From the NCBI GenBank assembly GCA_944325215.1, contig CALUZC010000004.1, positions 1 through 64,000 on the forward strand: 64,000 nucleotides of DNA, written 5' to 3'. The stretch comes from an uncultured Mucispirillum sp. (GTDB lineage Bacteria > Chrysiogenota > Deferribacteres > Deferribacterales > Mucispirillaceae). The notes under the pieces are model-generated. The model searched no databases. It was not told the origin of the DNA and was given only the letters and a program-made list of their open reading frames with translations. A program made the translations under genes and the position numbers. This document shows positions 17,021 to 26,590 of this stretch, piece by piece. Every line of letters starts with the position of its first letter. The first letter of the stretch is position 1.

Positions 17021-18145
17021 ATGACAGATAAATTAGACTGGCTTGATGAACATCTTGTATTAATAAAGTATAATAAACTATCTGAACTGGTAAATAATGA
17101 AGGGTATAAAATAAACCCAAATGTAGAAAAATTTTTACCAGATAATGATATGGTTGATAAATTTATAGATAATCTGGTAAAAGAAAAGCTTTATAAAGAT
17201 GCATGCGAAGTATTGGCATATGCAATTCATAGGCGTGCTGGAGTATGGTGGGGTTATCGCTGCATGATGGCTTTAATAGATGAAACAGGTGGCGAGCCTT
17301 TTGAAGAAAGGGATATTGCAGATATTGGTAAACCAAGCGAGCCAAATATTCCAGATTTTTTACAGGATATACCACAGGTTGATGATAGTGCTGAATTAGA
17401 GGCTAAGATAAAAGAAGCATATGATGAACTTGATGCATTAAAAAAACAGGTTGATGAAGTAGTGCCTGATTATATTAAAGATAAATTTAATGCTTATATG
17501 GACGAATTTTATAATATGTTTAAGCAAGAGCATGGCTATACTCCACTAGAATTAATAGATATAGCACTTTCTAATTATAACCCTGGTGAATCAATTATTG
17601 ATGAAGAAAACAGCCCAATTTTTAAGGCAGAAAAAGAGTTAAAAAGTAAAATAGAAAATATGCGTCAGGATACAGTTGATTTAATTAAATCAGTTGTGCC
17701 AGAAAAATCAAAAGAACATATTAAAAAAATGCAGGGGAAAGCTCTTGATGCTGTTTATGCATGGGTAGTATCTCCAGATGAAGTAAACTCTAAAAATGCA
17801 ATGGATATTGGTAATGAATGTGCTGATAACCCAGCAGGTTTGTTGTGTCTAACTGCTTTTTGGAGCTACGGTAACCTTATGCCTATGACTAATCAGGTAA
17901 TAAAAACACCAGCAGGGCTTGCAGCAAACGGATTAAATTCTGCTATTTTAAATATGAGCCTTGTAAAAGGTGGAAATAAAAAACCTAAAGAAAGGTTTGA
18001 AGAATATTTTAATATTGGCTTAAATATTGCTTATGGAAAAGATAACTGGTCGGATTCTTTGGAGAATAATAAAGCACCCCATGAAGATATGACACAAAAA
18101 AATACACAGAATATATCGGTTAATAAGCGATTTACAGGTGAATAA
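17021..18145 (+). CDS. T6SS-cluster protein of unknown function (374 aa)
   Basis: A cytoplasmic, mostly helical protein between vgrG and tssJ. I chose the ATG at 17021 because AAAGG lies upstream, whereas the ATG at 17003 has no Shine-Dalgarno sequence. Residues about 50-75 hold an AYAIHRRAGVWWGYRCMMAL motif, which recalls a T6SS-linked family I know as DUF6931, though I could not verify this. A coiled-coil runs from about residue 120 to 225. Near residues 255-320 an ADNPAGLLCLTAFWS motif is seen. It could be an accessory protein or a cargo adaptor. No toxin motif is visible. Confidence 0.75.
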   Translation: MTDKLDWLDEHLVLIKYNKLSELVNNEGYKINPNVEKFLPDNDMVDKFIDNLVKEKLYKDACEVLAYAIHRRAGVWWGYRCMMALIDETGGEPFEERDIADIGKPSEPNIPDFLQDIPQVDDSAELEAKIKEAYDELDALKKQVDEVVPDYIKDKFNAYMDEFYNMFKQEHGYTPLELIDIALSNYNPGESIIDEENSPIFKAEKELKSKIENMRQDTVDLIKSVVPEKSKEHIKKMQGKALDAVYAWVVSPDEVNSKNAMDIGNECADNPAGLLCLTAFWSYGNLMPMTNQVIKTPAGLAANGLNSAILNMSLVKGGNKKPKERFEEYFNIGLNIAYGKDNWSDSLENNKAPHEDMTQKNTQNISVNKRFTGE

Positions 18146-18151
18146 ATATAT

Positions 18152-18643
18152 ATGAAATATAAATTATTTGCATTATTATTTATATTTATTGCTAGTGGCT
18201 GCACATACAGGCATGATGCAACAGTGTTTTTGTCTCCAGAATTAAAAGCATACTATGGGTATTATCCATCACTAGAGGTTGATTTTGTTGGGATTAATGA
18301 TAATGAAAAAGCATGGCTTTCTTCATATAAACTTAATAAATATTTCCAGCCAGAAAACCCTATGAGAAAAACACTGCAGCCATATACAATGGTGTTTTCA
18401 AGTAATGATGAAAAACATTACCAAAGACTTTCTAAAAGTGAAAAAGAATGGAGCTTATGGAAAAGAAAGGGTGCAAAAGAGCTTTTTATTGCAGTTAATC
18501 TTCCAGGTATAGAAGATGATAATGCAAGGAAAATAATAATGAAAATAAGGTCATATATTGGTAAACGAATACCTTTATACATAGAGGTAACGCCTACTGG
18601 TATTTCATTAATTGGTAAAAAACCAGAATACATTAAGGAGTAG
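18152..18643 (+). CDS. tssJ: T6SS outer-membrane lipoprotein TssJ
   Basis: A 163-residue lipoprotein with signal peptide and lipobox (IASGC, Cys at residue 17). It has the size and position of TssJ, which anchors the TssL-TssM membrane complex in the outer membrane. The mature part is predicted as beta strands, consistent with a transthyretin-like fold. It lies six bases after the previous gene and two bases before tssK. Sequence identity in this family is low, so the call relies on lipobox, size and synteny. Confidence 0.88.
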   Translation: MKYKLFALLFIFIASGCTYRHDATVFLSPELKAYYGYYPSLEVDFVGINDNEKAWLSSYKLNKYFQPENPMRKTLQPYTMVFSSNDEKHYQRLSKSEKEWSLWKRKGAKELFIAVNLPGIEDDNARKIIMKIRSYIGKRIPLYIEVTPTGISLIGKKPEYIKE

Positions 18644-18645
18644 AT

Positions 18646-20019
18646 ATGATATTTCGTGAAATGGTTCATTGGTCTGATGGTTTATTTTTACAGCCACATC
18701 ATATGCAGCAGCTGCAAAATTCTATGATAGATGTTCAACAGAAATCTTTCATGCTTTCCACATTTTATACTTATGGGCTTATTGATTTTAAGATAGATGA
18801 GGAAGCATTAGAAGGCATGCGATTCGTAGTGAAAAAACTTTCTGCTGTTATGCCAAATAATTTATCAGTAAGTATGCCTGGTAATCTTAATATTACACCT
18901 TTTACATTTGAACCAACAGAATATATTAATGATGAACATATTATGGTATATCTTGCAATACCACATTATAAAGATACAGATGCAAATTTAAGCTATAATG
19001 ATAATGAGCGAGTATACAGCACAAAAGAAATGTTTATACGAGATGAAAATACTGGTGATAATGAAATCTCCATGTTAAAACGTATATATAATGGAAAAAT
19101 TACAACAAATACATTAAATGAAGACTATAACTATTTACCATTATGCAGGCTTAGGTGGGTTTCAAAAAATATTAATGAACCAAAATTTGATATAGACAGC
19201 AATTATACTGCACCATTTTATATTATAACTGATGACTGCCCATTAAAAAGTTATATATCAGAGCTTATGTATGTAGTAAAAAAGAAATGTGAACATATTA
19301 TAAAAGAGTTATCAGAAAACGGTTATAATACAAATAACCTTGCTGGTGGAAATCTGTTTAATGTTATGCAGTTATCAACACTTTCTTCATTTGAAAAAGT
19401 AATATCATCACTTATTGTTACAAATAAAGTATCACCTTTTGTAATATATCTGAACCTTACAGCTATGCTTTCTCAGCTTACAGCACTACAGCCATTTACA
19501 AATAGAGATGATGTTATGGCATATTCTCATGATAATTTAATGGAAGTATATAAAGATGTTGTTACAAATATCCGTTCTATAATAATGTCAGGTGGATATA
19601 CTGATTATGTTCAATATGAGTTTCAATTAAATGGAGATTATTACAAAACACAGCTTAATAGTAATGATATTATAAAAGCATCAAACTGTTATTTAGCAAT
19701 ATCTATTTCCGGCAATACAGATATTGCAAAAGAATATATAGAGCAAGGCGATAATTTTAGGTTAATTAATGAACAGGGCATAGAGAAACGTATTAGAGGT
19801 GTAAAACTTAAAGAATTAAGATTTCCACCAAGATATCTTCCTGTTATACCAAATGCTGTATGGTTTTCATTAGAAGATATGGCAGAAAGTGAAGCATGGA
19901 ACTTAATATGTAGAGAAAAAACTGCAGCAATTGAACTTCTACCTGAATCATTTCCTGATTTTCATGGATCTTTATTTATAACTTTTGAACAGGGAGAAAA
20001 TAATGATAACTCAAAATAA
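18646..20019 (+). CDS. tssK: T6SS baseplate protein TssK
   Basis: A 457-residue TssK (VasE/ImpJ) protein. It links the baseplate to the TssL-TssM membrane complex and is structurally related to phage receptor-binding proteins. The N-terminal motif VHWSDGLFLQPHHMQQ is diagnostic. The C-terminal half includes FPPRYLPVIPNAVWFSLE and a final strand close to the family consensus. Its stop overlaps the tssL start by 17 bases. Confidence 0.96.
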   Translation: MIFREMVHWSDGLFLQPHHMQQLQNSMIDVQQKSFMLSTFYTYGLIDFKIDEEALEGMRFVVKKLSAVMPNNLSVSMPGNLNITPFTFEPTEYINDEHIMVYLAIPHYKDTDANLSYNDNERVYSTKEMFIRDENTGDNEISMLKRIYNGKITTNTLNEDYNYLPLCRLRWVSKNINEPKFDIDSNYTAPFYIITDDCPLKSYISELMYVVKKKCEHIIKELSENGYNTNNLAGGNLFNVMQLSTLSSFEKVISSLIVTNKVSPFVIYLNLTAMLSQLTALQPFTNRDDVMAYSHDNLMEVYKDVVTNIRSIIMSGGYTDYVQYEFQLNGDYYKTQLNSNDIIKASNCYLAISISGNTDIAKEYIEQGDNFRLINEQGIEKRIRGVKLKELRFPPRYLPVIPNAVWFSLEDMAESEAWNLICREKTAAIELLPESFPDFHGSLFITFEQGENNDNSK

Positions 20020-20734
20020 AATGGAAGATTTATGCAGACCTGTTATTACATACATATGCAATATATGGATACTTAAAAACAAAGGATATGAAGTCCATGA
20101 AGAAGATGTAATTAATGAAATAAATATAATGTTTAGTAAAATTAAGGAAAAATGCTCAAGTGAACCTTTATTATATAAAGAATTTCTAACTATAGAAAAA
20201 TCATTAGTATTTTTTATAGACTATATCATAAAAGAGGGTAATTTTACATTTTCTAAAAGCTGGAAAAACTTAAGTAAAAAATATGGCGAATTATCTGGTG
20301 ATGACAAGTTCTTTGATATATTACAAAACATCTTATTAGACCCTACTGCAGAGGATAGAATAGAATTACTGTATGTGCTTATGGGGTTAGGGTTTGATGG
20401 TTCATATAAAGGCAATTCTGCTAATATTGAAAATTTAATGAGAACATGTGTTTCAAAAATGCAGGGAAATATAAATGTAAATAAAGAAGTGCTTACAAAG
20501 CAGCAGGAAAATGTAGTAACAGTAAAAAAAACATACAATAAAACAAAGATACTACTTATATCATATACTACAGCAGCAGTAATTCTTATATTATCATTAG
20601 TGTATAATTATAATGTTTTTAGCAATCATATAAACCCAGTAAGTGATACAATAGAGAATGCTATCAGCAACGCAACAGAAAATTTTGAAGTATATACATT
20701 TGATAATCAGATAGACGAAGAACAAGGCAGGTAA
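20003..20734 (+). CDS. tssL: T6SS inner-membrane protein TssL (DotU/IcmH family)
   Basis: A DotU-family protein with a cytoplasmic helical domain (MEDLCRPVITYICN, later LLYVLMGLGFDGSYKG) and a single C-terminal membrane segment (ILLISYTTAAVILILSLVY, about residues 181-199). It forms the inner-membrane complex with TssM. The ATG at 20003 is preceded by AGGGAG; a TTG at 19985 in the same frame has no such site. There is no peptidoglycan-binding OmpA-like extension, so wall anchoring must come from another protein. Length is 243 residues. Confidence 0.93.
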   Translation: MITQNKMEDLCRPVITYICNIWILKNKGYEVHEEDVINEINIMFSKIKEKCSSEPLLYKEFLTIEKSLVFFIDYIIKEGNFTFSKSWKNLSKKYGELSGDDKFFDILQNILLDPTAEDRIELLYVLMGLGFDGSYKGNSANIENLMRTCVSKMQGNINVNKEVLTKQQENVVTVKKTYNKTKILLISYTTAAVILILSLVYNYNVFSNHINPVSDTIENAISNATENFEVYTFDNQIDEEQGR

Positions 20735-20739
20735 CATAT

Positions 20740-23700
20740 ATGATGGAAATACTTACAGCCCACCCTTTACTTTCCATTGCTGTTGCAATAATTTTAACAA
20801 TAATTATTTTAATGTTTGTCCCTAAACTATTTTATAAACTTAAAAATAACAGGCAAAAAGTAAAAGAAACAAAAGATATAAAAAAAGATTTAATGATATG
20901 GAAGCGTATTGCCCATTTAGCACGTGGTGGAAGTGCTGCAGATAGTGCAAAAAATTCTATTATCCAGTCTAATATACAAATTATAGAATCAGCATTTGAA
21001 AAACTTAAAACACTTTTAAAATCCGATTTTAAATCTGTTGATGATGTGCCATGGTATATTGCTCTAGGTGAGCCATATTCAGGTAAATCAACATTAATAG
21101 AAAATTCTGTCCAGGATATGGTTGCAACAGAACGTGATGAAGTTGAAAAAGATGGCTCGCAAAGGTCTGCACTATTAAAATTCTGGGTGGGAAGTAGTGG
21201 TATTGTGGCCGATGTAAGTGGTAAAGTATTTTTTGACAGATGGTTAGAAGGCAGTGGAGCAGAATGGAATACAATTATAAAAAATATACGGAAAAAACAT
21301 AAAAATAAAACATTATCAGGTATTATTTTAACAATCCCTGTGGATTCATTAATAGCTGATGATGAAACACTTACTAAACGCAAAGCCATTCTCATGAAGA
21401 CAGAACTTAATAGAATGGTTAATATGTTTGGTATGCATCTACCTTGCTATGTGGTTATAACAAAATCAGATATGATACCAGGTTTTAGAGAGTATTTTGA
21501 TGGTATAGATGAAAATGTTAGAAAAGCACCACTAGGCTGGAAAAGCAATAAGCCATATTATGAAGATAATGATTTTAACAACTTCTGGGTAGATTTTATA
21601 AGTAAATTAAGAAAAGGAAGAAATAATTTATTATTAAATTCTGATGTATTTTACACAAAATCAGATAATGGGCGATTTGATAAAACATCAAGTATATTTT
21701 TATACCCAGAATCTGTAAATGATTTATCCAGCAATGTTGAAATATATTTGAAAACCATATTTAGTTCCACAAAAGTATCAAATTTTCAACCAAGTATAAT
21801 ATTAGATGGTTTATATTTTACATCAGCAGGCGATAGTGGATACACTTTAAACAAATTTTTTGCAAAACTTCAAAATAAAAAGATTGATGATGCACCTATT
21901 GCTGAAGATGCAGTTAATAAAAAAGGTTTTTTTATATCAGATTTATTTGCGAAAAAAATATTTAAAAATACCCATTTAGCAACATATACATCAAAAGAGT
22001 TAGTAAGGCGTAATTTAAAGCATTATGTATCTATTGGTTCTATGGGGCTGATTTCTATTATATGGATACTGGCTACCATATTTAGTGATGAAAAAATATC
22101 AGAAAAAATAATTAATAACATGTCATTTTATAAAGAGACAGCAGATATTTTTGCTAATAAATCAATTAATCAGGCATATTTAATATCTATGGATAGTAGT
22201 GGCAACCCAGTATATAATGGGGAATCTATTATGCCTAATGACCAGCTTTTATACAGGCAGAGTTATTATATTACAGCTTTAAAAGACGTTCAAACAAAAT
22301 GGAATGCACCTTTTGGTTTTTATGTTTCAAGTTTATTAAGGTTTGGCTCTATAAATATGGATTATTCAAATAGATTATATTTATTTGAACTTATACACAG
22401 CAGGCTTGTAACATTTCCTTTAATTAGAACAATTGAAGAGCATATGATAACTAAGAAAGATGAACCATTTACTCTTAAGAAAAGGGAAGTATTTTTATCA
22501 CTACTGCATTTTTTAGATGATAGTGGCAGTTATTCCATGAAAGAAGAACGCGAAAAGGTTGAAATATTAATACGGTATTTATTTCCTGAAATGCATGATG
22601 AGATAGTTAATTTGCTTACTGCCAAAAATTATTACTCAAAACGAAACTACCAGATGATTAATGAATCAATTATTATTCATAAGTCTTTCTTTAAAGCAGT
22701 TCAAGCTGGTATGCAAAGTATGCTTGCTAGCTGGAGTGATGGAAGTATATACCCTGATTCTAATTATAATATAGAGAAAAACCTTATTTATGCAGTAAAT
22801 ACTGTAGAAAATATGATTGATAATACACTTAATTTTAAAACAAAAGATGATGATTATACAAATATAGATATAATAACAAACTATTCAAGGTTATGGACAC
22901 AAATATATAATAACATCGTTAAAAATGTAATGACTATTAATACTTCTATGCAGCAAATAAAGGAAAATTATCCTAATGCAATGCAAGAAAATAATGATAA
23001 AAGTTTTATACCAATGCTTGCAGCAAGTTACGCTAATTATTTAAAATTATTTGAAGAAGATTTTGCTACTATAACACAGTATAATAATAGGTCTGGAATT
23101 GATAAAAAAATCGTGCTAAGAAATTTTATAGATAGTGTAGAAATAAGTAATACAAAAGAAAATGCTAAAACAAATTTAGAAAATGAGTTTAACCGAATAC
23201 AGACAGCTGTCACAAAAAATTTTAATAAATTATTTGAAACGGTTGAAATAGATCAGACAGCATTCACATACTATAACTTAGTGCTTGCATTATTTAATAG
23301 TGGTTATAACAGACCTATTAGGAAAATTAACACAAATTTAGATATTTCACCAATTATAAGCCAGTATAACAGCAATGCAAAACATAATGTTTCATTACTA
23401 TTAAAATACGAAGATGCATTAAAAGATAATAAAGATTTTGCAAAGTTAATACCTTTTATAAAATTGATGCACAGCCATACATACCAGTATAATAATATTA
23501 TTTTTTTACAGGATATGATTAAGCATTATCCAGAAACAGAGCTTGATTTAATGGTTAAGGTATCATCAAACTATGGTGATAACATGAGTATAACAATGCC
23601 AAACACTAAATATGTGAAGCTAATGTATAAAACCGAATATAATACAAAAGCAATAGATGAATATATTAACCCATTTTGGAATAGTGTCCATAATATTACA

Positions 23701-25005
23701 GCATCACTGCCTAAAGACGATGTCAACTATTTATCATATTACTTAGCTAATGATATGAATTATATAAGTCTGTATGACATGATGAATAACTACACAGCAG
23801 CGTTTATTCGTTACTGGGGTAGTTTTGGGGATAGTATAACACCATCAATTTATAACTATGAAGCATTCCATAAGTTTATTTCAGGTTTACAACCATATAT
23901 AGTAAATAATGAAATATATAATATTTATTATACATCAAATAAAATTATAAATATGCTACCTGATAAGATTATGCCACAGTCATTAGACAGAGATAAAGTA
24001 AATTATAGTGCAATGATAGATGAAAAATTAAAAGGAATAGACCCAGCATATACAGAAATATGTAATACACTGACAGCTAACTGGGTATCACTTCCTGCAA
24101 CAGCATTTAACGCAAATAAGACTTTTTCATCTATGAGCGACCAGGTGGTTAAACAGAAATACTTAACTTTTTCAATAGACAGCGAAAGATTTGTTAATAT
24201 TCCTTGGTGGAAAAAGCTCTTTGAAAAAGGCGAATATTTAGTAAAACATGATGCAGCATTTGGAACAGTTAATTTAATAAAACAATATCAAGGTAATTTT
24301 AGCAGGTTTCCACTTTATGCTGATGGTAATGCAGCTAATTCACTTGAAATGACAGAATTATTTGATTTGAAATATATTTTAAATGACTTTGGCTGGATAG
24401 CTGATAATTCTACATCATCAAGTGAAATTATATCAATAAAAGCACCTTTAAAACTTACAGGGCTTGTTAAAAATGAAGAGCATGTAAAACAGTGGGGAAA
24501 AGATATTTTAACCATTATAAACACACTTACTGCAACCCCTATTCCACTTGAATGGTCATTATTTGTGCCAGATGAAATAAAACAAATAGAAATGGCAAAA
24601 AATTCAGGAATAAATACTGCGCTTCCTTTATTTAGGTATGTAGAATTTTCAAGTGATAATAATACGAAAAATTATAAAAAGTTTTATACAGCATCTGATA
24701 AGGAATCTAAGTTTGTAGTAGCAAAGGATAATGCTATAGCAGGTAATTTTTCATTTAATTTTTATGCTCATTCAGATAACAGCACAGCAGAAGGCAGTGT
24801 AAAAGTAAATGGTAAATGGTCGATACTCAAGCTTTATTTAGATAAAAATACAGTAAAAGAATCAGATACTATATATTATGTGCCTATTTATGTTCAAGAT
24901 GAGAGAGGGCTTGTATATATATATTATCTTGGTGTAGAGTTTAATAAACCAATACCTGACAGGCAAAGGTGGCCTAATAAATATAATTGGCCAAATTTTT
25001 CATAA
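20740..25005 (+). CDS. tssM: T6SS inner-membrane protein TssM (IcmF/VasK)
   Basis: A 1421-residue IcmF-family protein spanning inner membrane and periplasm, where it binds TssJ. Membrane segments lie near residues 9-30 and near 427-445. A Walker A motif GEPYSGKS occurs at residues 110-117, in the cytoplasmic NTPase-like domain, so this TssM belongs to the nucleotide-binding type. The long periplasmic C-terminal part carries the IcmF-related and VasK domains. Length is slightly above the usual 1100-1300. It starts five bases after tssL. Confidence 0.96.
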   Translation: MMEILTAHPLLSIAVAIILTIIILMFVPKLFYKLKNNRQKVKETKDIKKDLMIWKRIAHLARGGSAADSAKNSIIQSNIQIIESAFEKLKTLLKSDFKSVDDVPWYIALGEPYSGKSTLIENSVQDMVATERDEVEKDGSQRSALLKFWVGSSGIVADVSGKVFFDRWLEGSGAEWNTIIKNIRKKHKNKTLSGIILTIPVDSLIADDETLTKRKAILMKTELNRMVNMFGMHLPCYVVITKSDMIPGFREYFDGIDENVRKAPLGWKSNKPYYEDNDFNNFWVDFISKLRKGRNNLLLNSDVFYTKSDNGRFDKTSSIFLYPESVNDLSSNVEIYLKTIFSSTKVSNFQPSIILDGLYFTSAGDSGYTLNKFFAKLQNKKIDDAPIAEDAVNKKGFFISDLFAKKIFKNTHLATYTSKELVRRNLKHYVSIGSMGLISIIWILATIFSDEKISEKIINNMSFYKETADIFANKSINQAYLISMDSSGNPVYNGESIMPNDQLLYRQSYYITALKDVQTKWNAPFGFYVSSLLRFGSINMDYSNRLYLFELIHSRLVTFPLIRTIEEHMITKKDEPFTLKKREVFLSLLHFLDDSGSYSMKEEREKVEILIRYLFPEMHDEIVNLLTAKNYYSKRNYQMINESIIIHKSFFKAVQAGMQSMLASWSDGSIYPDSNYNIEKNLIYAVNTVENMIDNTLNFKTKDDDYTNIDIITNYSRLWTQIYNNIVKNVMTINTSMQQIKENYPNAMQENNDKSFIPMLAASYANYLKLFEEDFATITQYNNRSGIDKKIVLRNFIDSVEISNTKENAKTNLENEFNRIQTAVTKNFNKLFETVEIDQTAFTYYNLVLALFNSGYNRPIRKINTNLDISPIISQYNSNAKHNVSLLLKYEDALKDNKDFAKLIPFIKLMHSHTYQYNNIIFLQDMIKHYPETELDLMVKVSSNYGDNMSITMPNTKYVKLMYKTEYNTKAIDEYINPFWNSVHNITASLPKDDVNYLSYYLANDMNYISLYDMMNNYTAAFIRYWGSFGDSITPSIYNYEAFHKFISGLQPYIVNNEIYNIYYTSNKIINMLPDKIMPQSLDRDKVNYSAMIDEKLKGIDPAYTEICNTLTANWVSLPATAFNANKTFSSMSDQVVKQKYLTFSIDSERFVNIPWWKKLFEKGEYLVKHDAAFGTVNLIKQYQGNFSRFPLYADGNAANSLEMTELFDLKYILNDFGWIADNSTSSSEIISIKAPLKLTGLVKNEEHVKQWGKDILTIINTLTATPIPLEWSLFVPDEIKQIEMAKNSGINTALPLFRYVEFSSDNNTKNYKKFYTASDKESKFVVAKDNAIAGNFSFNFYAHSDNSTAEGSVKVNGKWSILKLYLDKNTVKESDTIYYVPIYVQDERGLVYIYYLGVEFNKPIPDRQRWPNKYNWPNFS

Positions 25006-25016
25006 ATAAGTGATAT

Positions 25017-26057
25017 ATGCGAAAAATACTTATTATAGCAGTGATATTTATATTTACAATATCATGCCAAAAGAAAAATGATATTTTAGATACATATTTA
25101 CAGGTAAATGTGCTGCCGGATAATATTTTAAATGAGTATAGTAAATACGGAGCAAAGGTTAATAATGAAATATACTATACTAATAATGAATTTTATTCCA
25201 ATGTCCGTTTTATGAGTGGTGGAGAATATGATTTAACTTTGCCATCAACTTTTATGGTAACACAGTTAAATAAAAAGAATATTATATTAGAAATAGATAT
25301 TAATAAGCTGAAAAATGTAGATAATGTAATCAGTTCTTTTTTTGTCCAGCCATATAAAACAGCTAAACAGTATAGTGTTCCGTATTTAACTGACAGTATA
25401 GGTATAATTATAAATACAAAATATATAAATGAAACAGCTATTACTAAGTGGGACGACTTTTGGGCAAATAGTAATATTAATAATATATTAATTAAGGCAG
25501 ATATGCGTGATTTTTTTAGTATAGCATTGAAATCACTAGGTTATACAGCAAACACAATGATGGAGGAAGAAATACGTGAAGCTTATGACAGGCTTACTGT
25601 TCTGCTGCCAAGACTTAATATAGTAACATATGATGAAATAGAAAAGGCATTAGTAAGTGAAGAAAATGCAATAGGTATAGTCTATTACAGCGAAGCATAC
25701 AGGCTTATAAAACAAAATAAAAATTTAAAATTTATAAATCCATTAGATGGCAGTTTAATGTGGATTAGAAGTTTTACAATACCAAAAGCATCTGATAATG
25801 TAAACGAAGCATATAAATTTATAGATTATATGATTCAGCCTGAAACTGCAGCACAAGTTTTAATGGCATATGGACTAGTGCCACTTCTCAATTATAATAT
25901 AATAAAACCCTATTTACCACAAGAATTACAACTTCATTATGAAGTATTTATGAGCGATGAAAATCTTAAAAAATTAGAAATTCAACAGGACGTAGGAAGT
26001 GCAGTTAATTTATATTTAACATACTGGAATAAGCTTATAAATAATCAAACTAATTAA
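25017..26057 (+). CDS. PotD-like solute-binding lipoprotein
   Basis: A 346-residue lipoprotein (lipobox TISC, Cys at residue 17) of the bacterial extracellular solute-binding family, closest in pattern to spermidine/putrescine-binding PotD. Seen are the VPYLTDSIGIIINTKYI segment, the ITKWDDFWAN motif, and near the end FTIPKASDNVNEAYKFIDYMIQPETAAQVLMAYGLVP. PotD proteins feed polyamine ABC importers. No ABC permease or ATPase is adjacent. It starts 11 bases after tssM on the same strand, so it is probably the last gene of the T6SS transcript. Confidence 0.82.
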   Translation: MRKILIIAVIFIFTISCQKKNDILDTYLQVNVLPDNILNEYSKYGAKVNNEIYYTNNEFYSNVRFMSGGEYDLTLPSTFMVTQLNKKNIILEIDINKLKNVDNVISSFFVQPYKTAKQYSVPYLTDSIGIIINTKYINETAITKWDDFWANSNINNILIKADMRDFFSIALKSLGYTANTMMEEEIREAYDRLTVLLPRLNIVTYDEIEKALVSEENAIGIVYYSEAYRLIKQNKNLKFINPLDGSLMWIRSFTIPKASDNVNEAYKFIDYMIQPETAAQVLMAYGLVPLLNYNIIKPYLPQELQLHYEVFMSDENLKKLEIQQDVGSAVNLYLTYWNKLINNQTN

Positions 26058-26082
26058 TAAATAATATTATAAAAGAGATGAA

Positions 26083-26111
26083 GTGGCATTACGAATTGAA
26101 AGTAATGCCAC
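26083..26111. terminator. Bidirectional hairpin terminator
   Basis: A perfect 10-bp stem (GTGGCATTAC at 26083-26092 with GTAATGCCAC at 26102-26111) and a 9-base loop lie between the end of the T6SS operon and the converging TRL-like gene. The flanks are A/T-rich but without a long T run. Confidence 0.65.
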
Positions 26112-26119
26112 AAAATAAA

Positions 26120-26425
26120 TTAGTCACCAGTAACAACTGTTGTTTGTTTAACAAATAAACCTAAAACAGAAGTAGATTTTTGGTCAACAGTTTTAATGTT
26201 ATTAATACCACCTTTTCTAGCAGCAGCATCAATAGAACAATCACCAACTGCCACTAAACCTAAAACGTTAGTGCAAGAAGCTTCACCAGTTTTAGAACCT
26301 CTACTGTTGCTTGTAGCATTAACTGGCTCAGTAACACCTGTGTATAAAACGCCATTCATACCAACAGCTGCACAGCCTGAAGCCATAATACCAACTACTA
26401 AAGTAAGTAAAATAAGTTTTTTCAT
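26120..26425 (-). CDS. TRL-like family lipoprotein
   Basis: A 101-residue lipoprotein (lipobox MASGC, Cys at residue 18). The mature part carries the TRL family pattern: GVLYTGVTEPV, a short Ser-Gly-rich linker, GEASCTNVLGLVAVGDCSIDAAARKGGINNIKTVD, and a closing beta strand. TRL proteins are small envelope proteins of unknown function. It converges with the T6SS operon and has an AGGA Shine-Dalgarno sequence just upstream of its ATG. Confidence 0.88.
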   Translation of the reverse strand: MKKLILLTLVVGIMASGCAAVGMNGVLYTGVTEPVNATSNSRGSKTGEASCTNVLGLVAVGDCSIDAAARKGGINNIKTVDQKSTSVLGLFVKQTTVVTGD

Positions 26426-26590
26426 TTTGTTCCTCCAACAAAAACATCATAGGTGATATTCTTAACATAATATTCTAGAATGTCAAGAGAAATATTGAAT
26501 TTTTAAAAAAAAGTTATAATTTAAATAAACTATCAATTTATAGCAATAAATATCTTTGCTTTTTTAATTTATTTATAATAAAATAAGGTT

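Noticed and set aside
25017-26057. Treating the PotD-like lipoprotein as part of a local ABC importer
   Set aside because: No permease or ATPase gene adjoins it; the nearest permeases (41600-43446) are of the peptide type and far away.
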